64,000 nt of DNA, taken from the NCBI RefSeq assembly GCF_004114375.1, contig NZ_CP034692.1:3162001-3226000 (forward strand), in the 5' to 3' direction. Source of the stretch: Halorubrum sp. BOL3-1. GTDB taxonomy: Archaea > Halobacteriota > Halobacteria > Halobacteriales > Haloferacaceae. The notes under the pieces are model-generated. The model saw nothing but the letters and a program-made list of their open reading frames with translations. It was not told where the DNA came from and did not search any database. Each line of letters begins with the position of its first letter. Position 1 is the first letter of the stretch. Both the position numbers and the translations under genes were made by a program. Shown here one piece after another: positions 36,369-44,632 of the stretch.

Positions 36369-36584
36369 ATGAAAGTCACCGTCTACGCCGACTAGCGGAT
36401 GTGTGCCCGACTCACGAAGCCGACCGAGACGGTCGTCGACGAGACAGGGGCCGTCGACGAGCTGAGGGTTAACGCCGAGATTACACAAGAACCGGATACG
36501 ACGAAATCGGCCACCGGAAATGTGATGTCGTCGCCCGAACTGGAAATCGACGGTCATATCAGTCACGGCGGTACGACGCCCTAG
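36369..36584 (+). pseudogene. Decayed paralogue of the small thioredoxin
   Basis: Aligned with the intact gene at 36881, the frame reads MKVTVYAD-stop-RMCARLTKPTETVVDE and GNVMSSPELEIDGHISHGG. The CxxC site region is altered, an in-frame TAG follows codon 8, and the end is truncated. It is a duplicated, degenerate copy. Confidence 0.6.
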
Positions 36585-36880
36585 ACCAGCCGAATCGCAT
36601 CGGTACGCTCCGACCGCGTGAACTACCTTGTGGCCGAACACCGAGACACTCTGTCTCGTACCCTGTAGACGCGATATCTCTCTTCTTACGGTCGAGGTCC
36701 GTCTTGGCTTCGTCGATCGGACGGTCAGGGGGCTCGCCTCTCAATACGAATCGACGTTCTTCGAAACGTCTTTATGTCATACCGTGTTTTATAGATATGT
36801 ATGGTGAAGTCGATAGTCGACACGACTGGAACGAATCGACAACCGACTGCCGCCGCCGATGTCGCTACTGGAGGCTACCA

Positions 36881-37123
36881 ATGAACATCACAATCTACGG
36901 ACCGTCGGGCTGTAGCAACTGTACAGCACTCAAGGAGACGACCGAATCGGTCGTCAAGCGCAACGATATCGACGCCGACGTAACGAAAGAAGAAGATATG
37001 ACCAAGCTGGCCGAGAAGGGTATCATGTCGACGCCGGGCTTCGAGATCGACGACGAGATGATCTTCAGCGGCTCGACGCCGTCGGAAGACAAGCTCAGAT
37101 CGATCATCACAGAACGGCTGTAA
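36881..37123 (+). CDS. Small thioredoxin-like redox protein
   Basis: The 80-residue protein begins MNITIYGPSGCSNCTALKET, with a CSNC redox pair at 11-14. The cis-Pro segment MSTPGFEIDDEMIFSG completes a minimal thioredoxin fold. Proteins of this type are commonly found beside ArsP/DUF318 permeases. The stop lies five bases before the permease start, so they are cotranscribed. It may reduce or deliver the transported species. Confidence 0.82.
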   Translation: MNITIYGPSGCSNCTALKETTESVVKRNDIDADVTKEEDMTKLAEKGIMSTPGFEIDDEMIFSGSTPSEDKLRSIITERL

Positions 37124-37128
37124 GCCGG

Positions 37129-38058
37129 ATGGTTTTCAAGCAGTTCGCGACGTATGTCGTCGATCTACTCGGGCTGACGGGAGCCCGCAGAGCGGCGGTA
37201 CACTTCTTCGTATACGACACCCTGAAGATCCTCGCGATCCTGATGGCGGTGATATTCGCGGTCACGTATCTCCGGACGTACTTCCCGCCGGAGAAGATCC
37301 GCGACTACCTCGACGGCAAGACCGCGTTTACCGGCTACGCGCTGGCCGCCCTGCTGGGGATCGTCTCACCGTTCTGCTCGTGTTCGACGATCCCGATCTT
37401 CCTCGGGATGGTCGGCGCGGGTATCCCGTTCGGTATCACGATCACGTTCCTCGCGGTCTCGCCGATGATCAACGAGGCTGCGCTCGTCGTGCTACCCGGG
37501 GTCGTCGGCCTCGATCTGACTGCGCTGTACGCGATCAGTGGGATCACGATCGGGATGACGAGCGGCTACACGCTCAACCGTCTCGGATTCGACCGCTACG
37601 TCGACGACTTCGAGTTCGGCGACTCGGGAGTCGACATCGACGAGCCCACCAGGCGCGAGCGGATCGAAGAGGCCTACGTCGAGGCCAAAGAGATCATCCT
37701 CGAGATCATTCCGTACGTCATCGTCGGGGTCGGTGTCGGGGCGCTCATTCACGGCTTCCTCCCCGAACAGCTGGTCGAGACTTACCTCTCGGGCCAGTGG
37801 GGCGTCGTCGGCGCGGTCGCCGTCGGCGTACCGATGTACACCGATATCCTCGGGGTGATTCCAGTCGTCGAGTCGCTGATCGGCAAGGGGCTACCTATCG
37901 GGACCGGCCTCGCGTTCATGATGTCGGTCGCCGCACTCTCGCTGCCACAGTTCATGATTCTCAAGAAAGTCATGCAAAAAGAACTGATCGCGGCCTACGC
38001 CGGGACACTAGCCACAGGAATTCTCCTGATCGGGCTACTGTTCAACCTCGTGCTTTAG
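37129..38058 (+). CDS. ArsP/DUF318-type permease
   Basis: The 309-residue membrane protein has about eight helices. The conserved VSPFCSCSTIPIFLGMVGAG lies at about residues 79-98, AVSPMINEAAL follows, and a related repeat GVPMYTDILGVIPVVESL occurs in the second half. The CSCS motif is typical of permeases for trivalent or organic arsenicals and of related uncharacterised exporters. The thioredoxin gene upstream and the ArsR gene downstream support metalloid or thiol-reactive compound resistance. The exact substrate is unknown. Confidence 0.85.
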   Translation: MVFKQFATYVVDLLGLTGARRAAVHFFVYDTLKILAILMAVIFAVTYLRTYFPPEKIRDYLDGKTAFTGYALAALLGIVSPFCSCSTIPIFLGMVGAGIPFGITITFLAVSPMINEAALVVLPGVVGLDLTALYAISGITIGMTSGYTLNRLGFDRYVDDFEFGDSGVDIDEPTRRERIEEAYVEAKEIILEIIPYVIVGVGVGALIHGFLPEQLVETYLSGQWGVVGAVAVGVPMYTDILGVIPVVESLIGKGLPIGTGLAFMMSVAALSLPQFMILKKVMQKELIAAYAGTLATGILLIGLLFNLVL

Positions 38059-38162
38059 AGTCACTATTGGCCGCCGGTAGCCGGTCGCCGCAGCCGAACC
38101 CTTTTGAGTTGAACCGGACAACATCGATTCGAACGTCGATCCTCCGTCGACGCAATCTCACC

Positions 38163-38534
38163 ATGACTGACACAGTACCTGAATCGACACGTCAGACCCT
38201 CGAACGGCTCTATGACAACCCCGACGACCGGCTCACGTCGCTGTTCGAGATCAACGACGACGACAAGCAGGTCGACGCACAGCTGACCGTTTTCAAGGCT
38301 CTAGCGAACGAGTACCGGGTCCGTATTCTACATGCGCTCCGCGACGGCGAGATGTGTGCCTGTGAACTACAGGTCGTCCTTGATGCTCCCCAGTCGACTG
38401 TTGCAAGTCACCTCCGGGAACTCGCTAACGCCGGAATCGTTAGGAAACGCCGGCAAGGCAAGTGGACCTACTACCGGGTCGGCGATACGGCCGTCCTTCA
38501 ACTACTTGATATGGCGGAAGCCCTTGACGGGTAG
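38163..38534 (+). CDS. ArsR-family metal-responsive repressor
   Basis: The 123-residue winged-helix protein contains LANEYRVRILHALRDGEMCACEL, here given in two parts: LANEYRVRILHAL and EMCACELQVVL. QSTVASHLRELANAGIVRKR is the recognition helix and wing. The Cys pair MCAC near residue 62 matches the ELCVC metalloid site of ArsR. It likely represses its own operon until the metalloid binds. It begins about 100 bp after the permease. Confidence 0.88.
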   Translation: MTDTVPESTRQTLERLYDNPDDRLTSLFEINDDDKQVDAQLTVFKALANEYRVRILHALRDGEMCACELQVVLDAPQSTVASHLRELANAGIVRKRRQGKWTYYRVGDTAVLQLLDMAEALDG

Positions 38535-38754
38535 CAGTTAGACTCGCATCAACTACGACTGATAAGTGTTGTCAACCATTTACCCGAACTATCGTAATAT
38601 TATTTATCGAAATGGCGTCGCTAATATCTCAACGACGGATTCATGAAGTGACCTCTATCATGAAGTTGGACCCCAGCCCTAAGTACGCGGATCGTCGCGC
38701 AGTTTGAGGACCTGATAGCCACACATCCTCGTTTATTGGTGAATCTTGAGATGA

Positions 38755-38887
38755 AAAGTAGCACTGGCTTTGGGCTCAACATCGCCAAAGAGGTCGCTAA
38801 GGCACATGGCTGGGAGATCTGTGTTACTGAGAGTGAGACCGGGGGGAGGCACGATTCGATACCACCGGTGTCGAGTCTGCCGTATAG
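38755..38887 (+). pseudogene. C-terminal scrap of a histidine kinase
   Basis: TGFGLNIAKEVAKAHGWEI and CVTESETGG match the HATPase end of the kinase at 56966-59740, which reads TGFGLNIAKEVAKAHGWDI. After a one-base shift the sequence ends ARFDTTGVESAV-stop. Only the last 45 codons remain, so it marks a lost or deleted paralogue. Confidence 0.75.
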
Positions 38888-38953
38888 AAGCTCCGCTCGT
38901 GTGGCAGCATTGGTGGCAGGCTGGCTTGCGATTCTCTAAATTTAGCTTTATCG

Positions 38954-39080
38954 TGCTGTGTTGAATAGCGATCTCTGAGCGGGGATATCGCTCCTCTCAA
39001 TCTGAGACTACTGGTCTCAAGCGCTTACAAGCGCACCTAGAGAGTGGCCGTCCACGAAGGCACCGGTATTCAACAGAGCA
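38954..39080. mobile_element. Diverged 127-bp MITE
   Basis: The ends are TGCTGTGTTGAATAGCGA and GTATTCAACAGAGCA and the length is exactly 127 bp, like the four other MITE copies, but the interior is strongly diverged. The flanks (CTTTATCG, TTCTGTAC) do not match, so the target duplication has decayed or the site was rearranged. Confidence 0.7.
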
Positions 39081-39180
39081 TTCTGTACAGCCTCTATAGA
39101 GGCTAACCCTAACACGACGGTCAGGCCGTTATACATAGCCGATGATGTGTACTGATCTTAGCTGCCCAAAATTATAGCCA

Positions 39181-39192
39181 CCTATATATATG
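39181..39192 (+). promoter_or_regulatory. TATA element of the heliorhodopsin gene
   Basis: CCTATATATATG lies 25-36 bp before the ATG at 39217. It overlaps the alternative upstream ATG at 39190, which argues against that start. Confidence 0.55.
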
Positions 39193-39216
39193 TATGGAAG
39201 CTACTCAAATAGAATA

Positions 39217-40026
39217 ATGGCGACGACAACTCCAACAGCCGGCGAGACCAGTAACCAGCGTTCATCGGGGGACACCCGGCTACGGTCGTGGAACGCGGTT
39301 ATGGCCGTTCTCCATTTCCTTCAGGCGCTTGGAATGGTGCTCCTAGCAGAGGGCGTCCTATGGCCCGTCACGCGCACCAGATACGGATTCAACCCTGAAA
39401 CTGAATCGATCTTTCCTGAGACGGTTTCGTTCATTGATGCCAATCTCCCGCTGCTCGTAGCCGGATTTCTCTTTATTTCTGCGCTCGCACACGCAATCAT
39501 CGCAACTAACCGGTACGAGGCATACATCGCATATCTCGACAGGGGGATGAATCCCTACCGCTGGTATGAGTACTCAGTGAGTGCTTCGCTGATGATTGTC
39601 GTGATTGGGATGCTCGCTGGTGTCTGGGATCTTGGAACGCTTGTGGCGCTGTTTGGACTCGTTGCGGTGATGAATCTCTGCGGACTCCTTATGGAACAAC
39701 GCAACGAGTTGACCGACGAAACTGACTGGACGCCGTTTTGGGTCGGGGTCCTCGCCGGTATTGTGCCTTGGATCGTCATCGCAATCACGTTTATCGGAAG
39801 CGTGACAGCTAGTGCCGGCGAGTTCCCTCAGTTCGTTATCTATATTTACATCTCGATCTTCGTCTTTTTCAATCTCTTTACGCTGAATATGGCCTTACAG
39901 TATCTGGAGGTTTCTCGTTGGAAGAACTATCTCTTCGGCGAGCGGATGTATATTGTCCTGAGTCTGGTAGCCAAGTCCGTGCTCGCATGGCAGGTGTACT
40001 TCGGTACTCTAAATTCGCCGATCTGA
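39217..40026 (+). CDS. Heliorhodopsin
   Basis: The 269-residue protein has seven hydrophobic helices. The retinal-binding Lys is K253 in LSLVAKSVLAWQVYFGTL (helix 7). The counter-ion Glu is E118 in YRWYEYSVSASLMIVVIGM (helix 3), preceded by NPYR. These are heliorhodopsin-specific signatures, unlike the DTD/DTE motifs of bacteriorhodopsin or halorhodopsin, so it is not expected to pump ions. Heliorhodopsins have inverted membrane topology (N terminus inside) and a slow photocycle; their roles are debated. It is transcribed alone from a strong TATA box, between a MITE and an IS5-type element. No carotenoid or retinal gene is nearby. Confidence 0.92.
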   Translation: MATTTPTAGETSNQRSSGDTRLRSWNAVMAVLHFLQALGMVLLAEGVLWPVTRTRYGFNPETESIFPETVSFIDANLPLLVAGFLFISALAHAIIATNRYEAYIAYLDRGMNPYRWYEYSVSASLMIVVIGMLAGVWDLGTLVALFGLVAVMNLCGLLMEQRNELTDETDWTPFWVGVLAGIVPWIVIAITFIGSVTASAGEFPQFVIYIYISIFVFFNLFTLNMALQYLEVSRWKNYLFGERMYIVLSLVAKSVLAWQVYFGTLNSPI

Positions 40027-40072
40027 GGTCGGTAGTTTTCCGCGGTATTATTCAGTACAGACACGATCGAAC

Positions 40073-41000
40073 TGCTCTGTTGAAGAGCGATCTTATCAGC
40101 CGATATCACCGGTTTAGAAGGGGGAACCCGAGGAAACCGAACCTGACATGGAGATCGACATCCTCGAGTTCATCGAGCAGTATCGTGACCTAGCTAAACA
40201 AGCGTTAGGGAAGCACGCGGGCGAGCCCGCCAGCGGCGGGTTCGCCCGCTGGGTCCATGTCGTTCTTCACTGTTTCCGGGTCGAAGAGACCCACAGCTAC
40301 CGTGAAACGCCGAATCGGCTGAAGTACATGGCCGAAGTTCGTGACGCTCTCGATTTAGATCAGGACGATCCCCCGATCACACGATGATCTACAAGTCGTT
40401 TGATCGGCTAAAAATGTGGGTGTGGCGGGCGCTGCTGCGCGTTTCCGCGCAGCAGCACCCGCAGTCTGGCCACGTTGCGCTCGACAGCACGTTTTTTGAC
40501 CGCCGACGTGCGTCATCGTACTTCCGCCAGTGGGCAGGACGAACGATACAGACGCTCAAAGTGACGACATTGACAGATGTGGAATCGCTTGCTGTTCTCG
40601 ACGTCCACATCGCAGCACGGTGGAAGCATGATACGAAGACCGGACCGCAGGTCGTCCGCCGAAACGCGGACGACCTGCAGTCAATCGCCGCCGATAACGG
40701 CTTCCAAGACTGGCATACCGAGTACGAAATCGCCGCACATGACCTTGAGTATCTCGTTCACTACCGCGGCTCGTCAGCGAAAGCAGCCGCAAACAACGCA
40801 CTCAATCGAGCAAACGGCTACTCTCAGCGGTGGATGGCTGAAACATCTTACTCAACAACGAAGCGCTCGCTCGGCGATGCCGTGCGAGCGCTGAGCTGGT
40901 ATCGACAGTTCCGTGAAATTGTCCTCATGTTCGCTATCACCAACATAGAACCGCTGTGTGAGCCGCTATAACTGTGACTCAACGTCTATTCAACAGAGCA
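40073..41000 (+). mobile_element. IS5-type element, decayed copy
   Basis: This 928-bp copy runs from TGCTCTGTTGAAGAGCG to TATTCAACAGAGCA and is homologous to the intact copies at 43142 and 60591. The flanks are GATCGAAC and GTAGATAT, not a duplication. The right flank GTAGATAT is the reverse complement of ATATCTAC found repeatedly at 43134-44213, which marks an inversion breakpoint. Confidence 0.85.
40148..40971 (+). pseudogene. IS5-type transposase with one-base deletion
   Basis: The frame follows the intact transposase until LDLDQDD, where one base is missing (GATCCCCCGATCAC against GATCTCCCCGATCAT). It resumes in another frame as MIYKSFDRLKMWVWRALLR through to the catalytic AETSYSTTKRSLGDAV. 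The lesion inactivates this copy, which otherwise differs only at scattered positions. Confidence 0.85.
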
Positions 41001-42250
41001 GTAGATATGATATTCAATTAAAATGCTGTGTTGAATAGCGGTCTCTAAGCCACGGTGAGACGATATTGATCTTGAAACCACTAGATTCAGCCGCCAACAA
41101 GCCAAATCAGATCTCGACCACCTCAACTAACACCGCTATTCAACAGAGCAAATTAAAAGGCTCTGGTAGAACTACTTACTCAGGAAGGGGTGATGGAAAC
41201 GCAACTGTTAGCTCCGTGCTCAGAGAGTACATCTACTCATATGTAATGCAAAACCTTGGAATAAAAACATCTAGAAGTCTTGTAGTAATCGAAACCGGAG
41301 AATCAGTTCGGAGACGTAGAATAGAACCTGGTGCCATCCTCGTAAGAGTGATGAAAAGCCACATTAGATACGGTACATTCTAATATGTTACAGACAAGCA
41401 ACCGATGAACTAAAACGGTTTACTGATTACGTAATTGACAGGCACTATCCTTATCTGAATGATACAAATAAGAAATATATAAACTTCTTTGATGAAGTTA
41501 TGATATCTTCTATAGAGATGGTTATTGACTGGATGCGTGTGGGATTCATACATGGAGTCATGAACACAGACAATATGAGTATAGATGGAGAGACATTCGA
41601 TTACGGACCATGTACATTCATGAATTACTATGACGAAGATACTGTCTTCAGCTCTGTAGATAGAACAGGTAGATATTCTTTCGGGAGCCAAAGAAATATC
41701 TTGAAGTGGAATATTAACCGCTTTGCGGAATCTCTAAGACCGCTCTTTGAGGAATCATCTCATGCTTTTGATGAAGTAGAAGCCGAGCTAGACAATTTTG
41801 AGGAAATATTCGATACTAAATACTACAATATGATGAACAAGAAACTCGGGATCAAATCAGACGGAGAGGAAAAAAATAGTAAATCAGTTCTTAGACTGGC
41901 TTCGTGAATCTAGAGCAGATTATACGAATACGTTCATAGAATTAGAAAGTCCTGGTTCCTTTGATGACGCAGTTTATTCGTCGGAAGGTTTCAAACATAT
42001 TCGAAGTGAATTATCTGGTATCGGACTAGATAAGAAAAGAATGAAGCAGATGAACCCCCGGTATATCCCCCGCAACTACCTAGTAGAGGAAGCACTAAAT
42101 GAATATCTGAAAAAAGAAGATATGTCTAAATTTAATAATTTATTGGCTGTGCTAAAAAATCCTTACGAGCCGAACGTGACAAGTTCGCAATTTCAACAAC
42201 CACCTCCAAAAGAATTCGATACAGAGTATACAACGTACTGTAATACTTAA
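41001..42250 (+). pseudogene. selO: selO (protein AMPylase, YdiU family): inverted 3' part
   Basis: From 41009 the frame reads DIQLK, is interrupted by a MITE, and resumes at 41159 as GSGRTTYSGRGDGNATVSSV. Then follow VMKSHIRYGTF-stop, VIDWMRVGFIHGVMNTDNMS, and finally NPRYIPRNYLVEEAL to TEYTTYCNT-stop at 42250. These are conserved SelO pseudokinase motifs. A CAA-to-TAA change plus a lost base near 41381, and an extra A in a seven-A run near 41878, break the frame. The N-terminal part is on the opposite strand at 44206-44493. Base composition is much more A/T-rich than the neighbours, suggesting foreign origin. SelO transfers AMP to redox proteins. Confidence 0.9.
41024..41150. mobile_element. 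127-bp MITE with target duplication AATTAAAA
   Basis: It begins TGCTGTGTTGAATAGCGG and ends CTATTCAACAGAGCA. AATTAAAA flanks it on both sides (41016-41023, 41151-41158). It interrupts the selO 3' part between the codons for DIQLK and GSGRT. Confidence 0.92.
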
Positions 42251-42497
42251 AAATTTTTAATATCTTACCGGCAGGAGACAGAACTGAAGTCATGGGCCTC
42301 CGCCTCGTACCTCTATATGTAGTTTGTGGTAAACTCTCAAAACGCATATGCGAGGATTTCGAGACACACGAGATAGCCAAACAACATCCGAATCCTCTGA
42401 AATCAGCGATACAATCCACAGACGATGTCGTTATTCAACGGACCGAGGCTTACTGACCAGCCGAACAATCTTATCCATGAGAGTGCCTAGTATCATT

Positions 42498-42911
42498 ATG
42501 AACAACAAGTTTGTCCGAGAGTTACTCGCAGATCACTCACAGAGTCCCCGGAATTACGGTGAGCTTCCCTCACCCGATGTTGAGGCAGCAATGACGAACC
42601 CACAGTGTGTCGGCCCAACCCACCCTGAAGGAGACCGAGTCAGGCTTCAGGTAGTTCTCAGTGATGATGGCACCACAGTCGAAACAGTTCGCTTCACCGG
42701 TGACGGATGTACATTGTCACAGGCCGGTGCCTCACTATTGTCTGAGCAGATGATTGGTGCCTCCGTCTCCGAGGTCGTTGAGTGGGACTCCGAATATATT
42801 GAAGAGCATGTTGGTATGGACCTGACACCATCTCGACTCCAGTGTGCGGAATTAATTTTGACTGCCTTTCGGCAGGCTATCGAAGACGGACCCACCAATC
42901 CCTCTAGTTGA
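42498..42911 (+). CDS. SufU/IscU-type Fe-S scaffold-like protein
   Basis: The 137-residue protein carries the three scaffold cysteines: C37 (NPQCVG), C71 (GDGCTLSQAGAS) and C116 (RLQCAEL). Usual NPxCGD is changed to NPQCVGPTHPEGD, an insertion after the first Cys. The N terminus LLADHSQSPRNYGEL is typical of SufU. It would accept sulfur and iron or relay sulfur to SufBCD. Three in-frame ATGs exist; I chose the one giving the family-like start. It lies within the inverted segment, so it was originally on the same strand as sufB at 46274. Confidence 0.78.
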   Translation: MNNKFVRELLADHSQSPRNYGELPSPDVEAAMTNPQCVGPTHPEGDRVRLQVVLSDDGTTVETVRFTGDGCTLSQAGASLLSEQMIGASVSEVVEWDSEYIEEHVGMDLTPSRLQCAELILTAFRQAIEDGPTNPSS

Positions 42912-43006
42912 TCGACTTCGGTGTAGTGGCGCTTCAGTTATGATCTGGTATATTCTTAGTATAGACTATTTATCGGTCGTATATGGTACTTAGTCGTTGA
43001 ATAAAT

Positions 43007-43133
43007 TGCTGTATTGAATAGCGGTCTCTAAGCCACGGTGAGACGATATTGATCTTGAAACCACTAGATTCAGCCGCCAACAAGCCAAATCAGATCTCGA
43101 CCACCTCAACTAACACCGCTATTCAACAGAGCA
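43007..43133. mobile_element. 127-bp MITE at the inversion breakpoint
   Basis: The ends are TGCTGTATTGAATAGCGG and CTATTCAACAGAGCA, and the sequence is near-identical to the copy at 41024. The right flank is ATATCTAC but the left flank is GAATAAAT. The missing left ATATCTAC is found inverted at 41001-41008. Confidence 0.9.
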
Positions 43134-43141
43134 ATATCTAC

Positions 43142-44070
43142 TGCTCTGTTGAAGAGCGATCTTATTAGCCGATATCACCGGTTTAGAAGGGTGAAGCCGA
43201 GAAAATCGAACCTACCATGGAGATCGACATCCTCGACTTCATTGAGCAGTGTCGTGACCTAGCTAAACAAGCGTTAGGGAAGCACGCGGGCGAGCCCGCC
43301 AGCGGCGGGTTCGCCCGCTGGGTTCACGTCGTTTTACACTGTTTTCGGGTCGAAGACGAGCGCAGCTACCGTGAAACGCCGAATCGGCTGAAGTACATGG
43401 CCGAGGTTCGTGATGCGCTCAACTTAGATCAGGACGATCTCCCCGATCATACGACGATCTACAAGTCGTTTGATCGGCTGAAAATGTGGGTGTGGCGGGC
43501 GCTGCTGCGCGTTTCCGCGCAGCAGCACCCGCAGTCTGGCCACGCTGCGCTCGACAGCACGTTTTTCGACCGCCGACGTGCGTCATCGTACTTCCGCCAG
43601 CGGGCAGGACGAACAATACAGACGCTCAAAGCGACGACATTGACTGATGTGGAATCACTTGCTGTTCTCGATGTTCACATCGCAGCACGGTGGAAGCATG
43701 ATACAAAGACCGGACCGCAGGTCGTCCGCCGAAACGCGGACGACCTGCAGTCCGTCGCCGCCGATAACGGCTTCCAAGACTGGCATACCGAGTACGAAAT
43801 CGCCGCACATGACGTTGAGTACCTCGTCCACTACCGTGGTTCGTCAGCGAAAGCAGCTGCGAACAACGCGCTCAACCGAGCAAACGGCTACGCTCAGCGG
43901 TGGATGGCCGAAACATCCTACTCGACAACGAAGCGCTCGCTCGGCGATGCCGTGCGAGCGCTGAGCTGGTATCGACAGTTCCGTGAAATTGTCCTGATGT
44001 TCGCCATCAGCAACATAGAACCACTGTGTGAGTCGCTGTAACCGTGACTCAACGTCTATTCAACAGAGCA
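43142..44070 (+). mobile_element. Intact IS5-type insertion sequence with duplication ATATCTAC
   Basis: This 929-bp element runs from TGCTCTGTTGAAGAGCG to TATTCAACAGAGCA. Both flanks are ATATCTAC (43134-43141, 44071-44078). It appears identical in sequence to the copy at 60591-61519, indicating recent movement. Confidence 0.93.
43217..44041 (+). CDS. IS5-type transposase
   Basis: The 274-residue DDE transposase has AALDSTFFDRRRASSYFRQR (first Asp), SVAADNGFQDWHTEYE (second Asp) and MAETSYSTTKRSLGDAVRAL (Glu). The gene spans nearly the whole element. It probably also mobilises the 127-bp MITEs, which share its terminal repeats. Confidence 0.92.
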   Translation: MEIDILDFIEQCRDLAKQALGKHAGEPASGGFARWVHVVLHCFRVEDERSYRETPNRLKYMAEVRDALNLDQDDLPDHTTIYKSFDRLKMWVWRALLRVSAQQHPQSGHAALDSTFFDRRRASSYFRQRAGRTIQTLKATTLTDVESLAVLDVHIAARWKHDTKTGPQVVRRNADDLQSVAADNGFQDWHTEYEIAAHDVEYLVHYRGSSAKAAANNALNRANGYAQRWMAETSYSTTKRSLGDAVRALSWYRQFREIVLMFAISNIEPLCESL

Positions 44071-44078
44071 ATATCTAC

Positions 44079-44205
44079 TGCTCTGTTGAATAGCGGTGTT
44101 GGTTGAGGTGGTCAAAATCTGAGTCGGCTTGTTAGCACCCGAATCTGGCGATCTCAATATCGCTATCGTCTCACCGTGGCTTAGAGACCGCTATTCAACA
44201 CAGCA
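44079..44205. mobile_element. 127-bp MITE with duplication ATATCTAC
   Basis: It begins TGCTCTGTTGAATAGCGG and ends CTATTCAACACAGCA. ATATCTAC lies on both sides (44071-44078 and 44206-44213), the left copy being shared with the adjacent IS. Orientation is opposite to the copy at 43007. Confidence 0.92.
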
Positions 44206-44493
44206 ATATCTACTGCCATTGTGTATATGTCCTCCTAAAATCATCGCCTTTCCATCCCCAAGCACAGTATACGTTCCAAATTGATGCCCTGCATATGCTT
44301 GAGCAATCGGTTCTTCCAGAAGATCTTGTCCTGAAAGAATTTGACTAATTAAATCCTCTCTATTTAATCCGAGATCGTTACACAAATTCTCATTAACGAC
44401 TAGAACCTCCGGAGTATCGACGTTTTTGGGCTTCGCTGTTGAATAGAGTTTGGAGTCTAAATCTTTGTAGCTCGTATCAAATGAAAAGGGCAT
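44206..44493 (-). pseudogene. selO: selO: 5' part, cut by mobile elements
   Basis: MPFSFDTSYKDLDSKLYST, PEVLVVNENLCNDLGLN, AQAYAGHQFGTYTVLGDGKA and ILGGHIHNGSRY form the N terminus of SelO. The last native codon (TAT) ends exactly at the edge of the MITE, after which four element-encoded codons and a stop follow. The continuation, starting DIQLK, lies at 41009 on the other strand. A/T-rich composition matches that part. The promoter and start appear intact, so a truncated 96-residue peptide could be made. Confidence 0.92.
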
Positions 44494-44632
44494 GTGTTAT
44501 GATACTGTTTATTGTTTCCGTTTTAATAACATATTCGCTGTGAACTACCATTTCCGCTTACACTGACGTGCTCGCTGAAATGAGTGGCCTATGGTTGTGA
44601 GATTCACTCTCTATATTCAGTAACGTGACCAG

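Noticed and set aside
38954-41000. Heliorhodopsin segment as a simple composite transposon
   Set aside because: The bracketing MITE and IS lack matching target duplications (CTTTATCG and GTAGATAT), so joint transposition cannot be shown.
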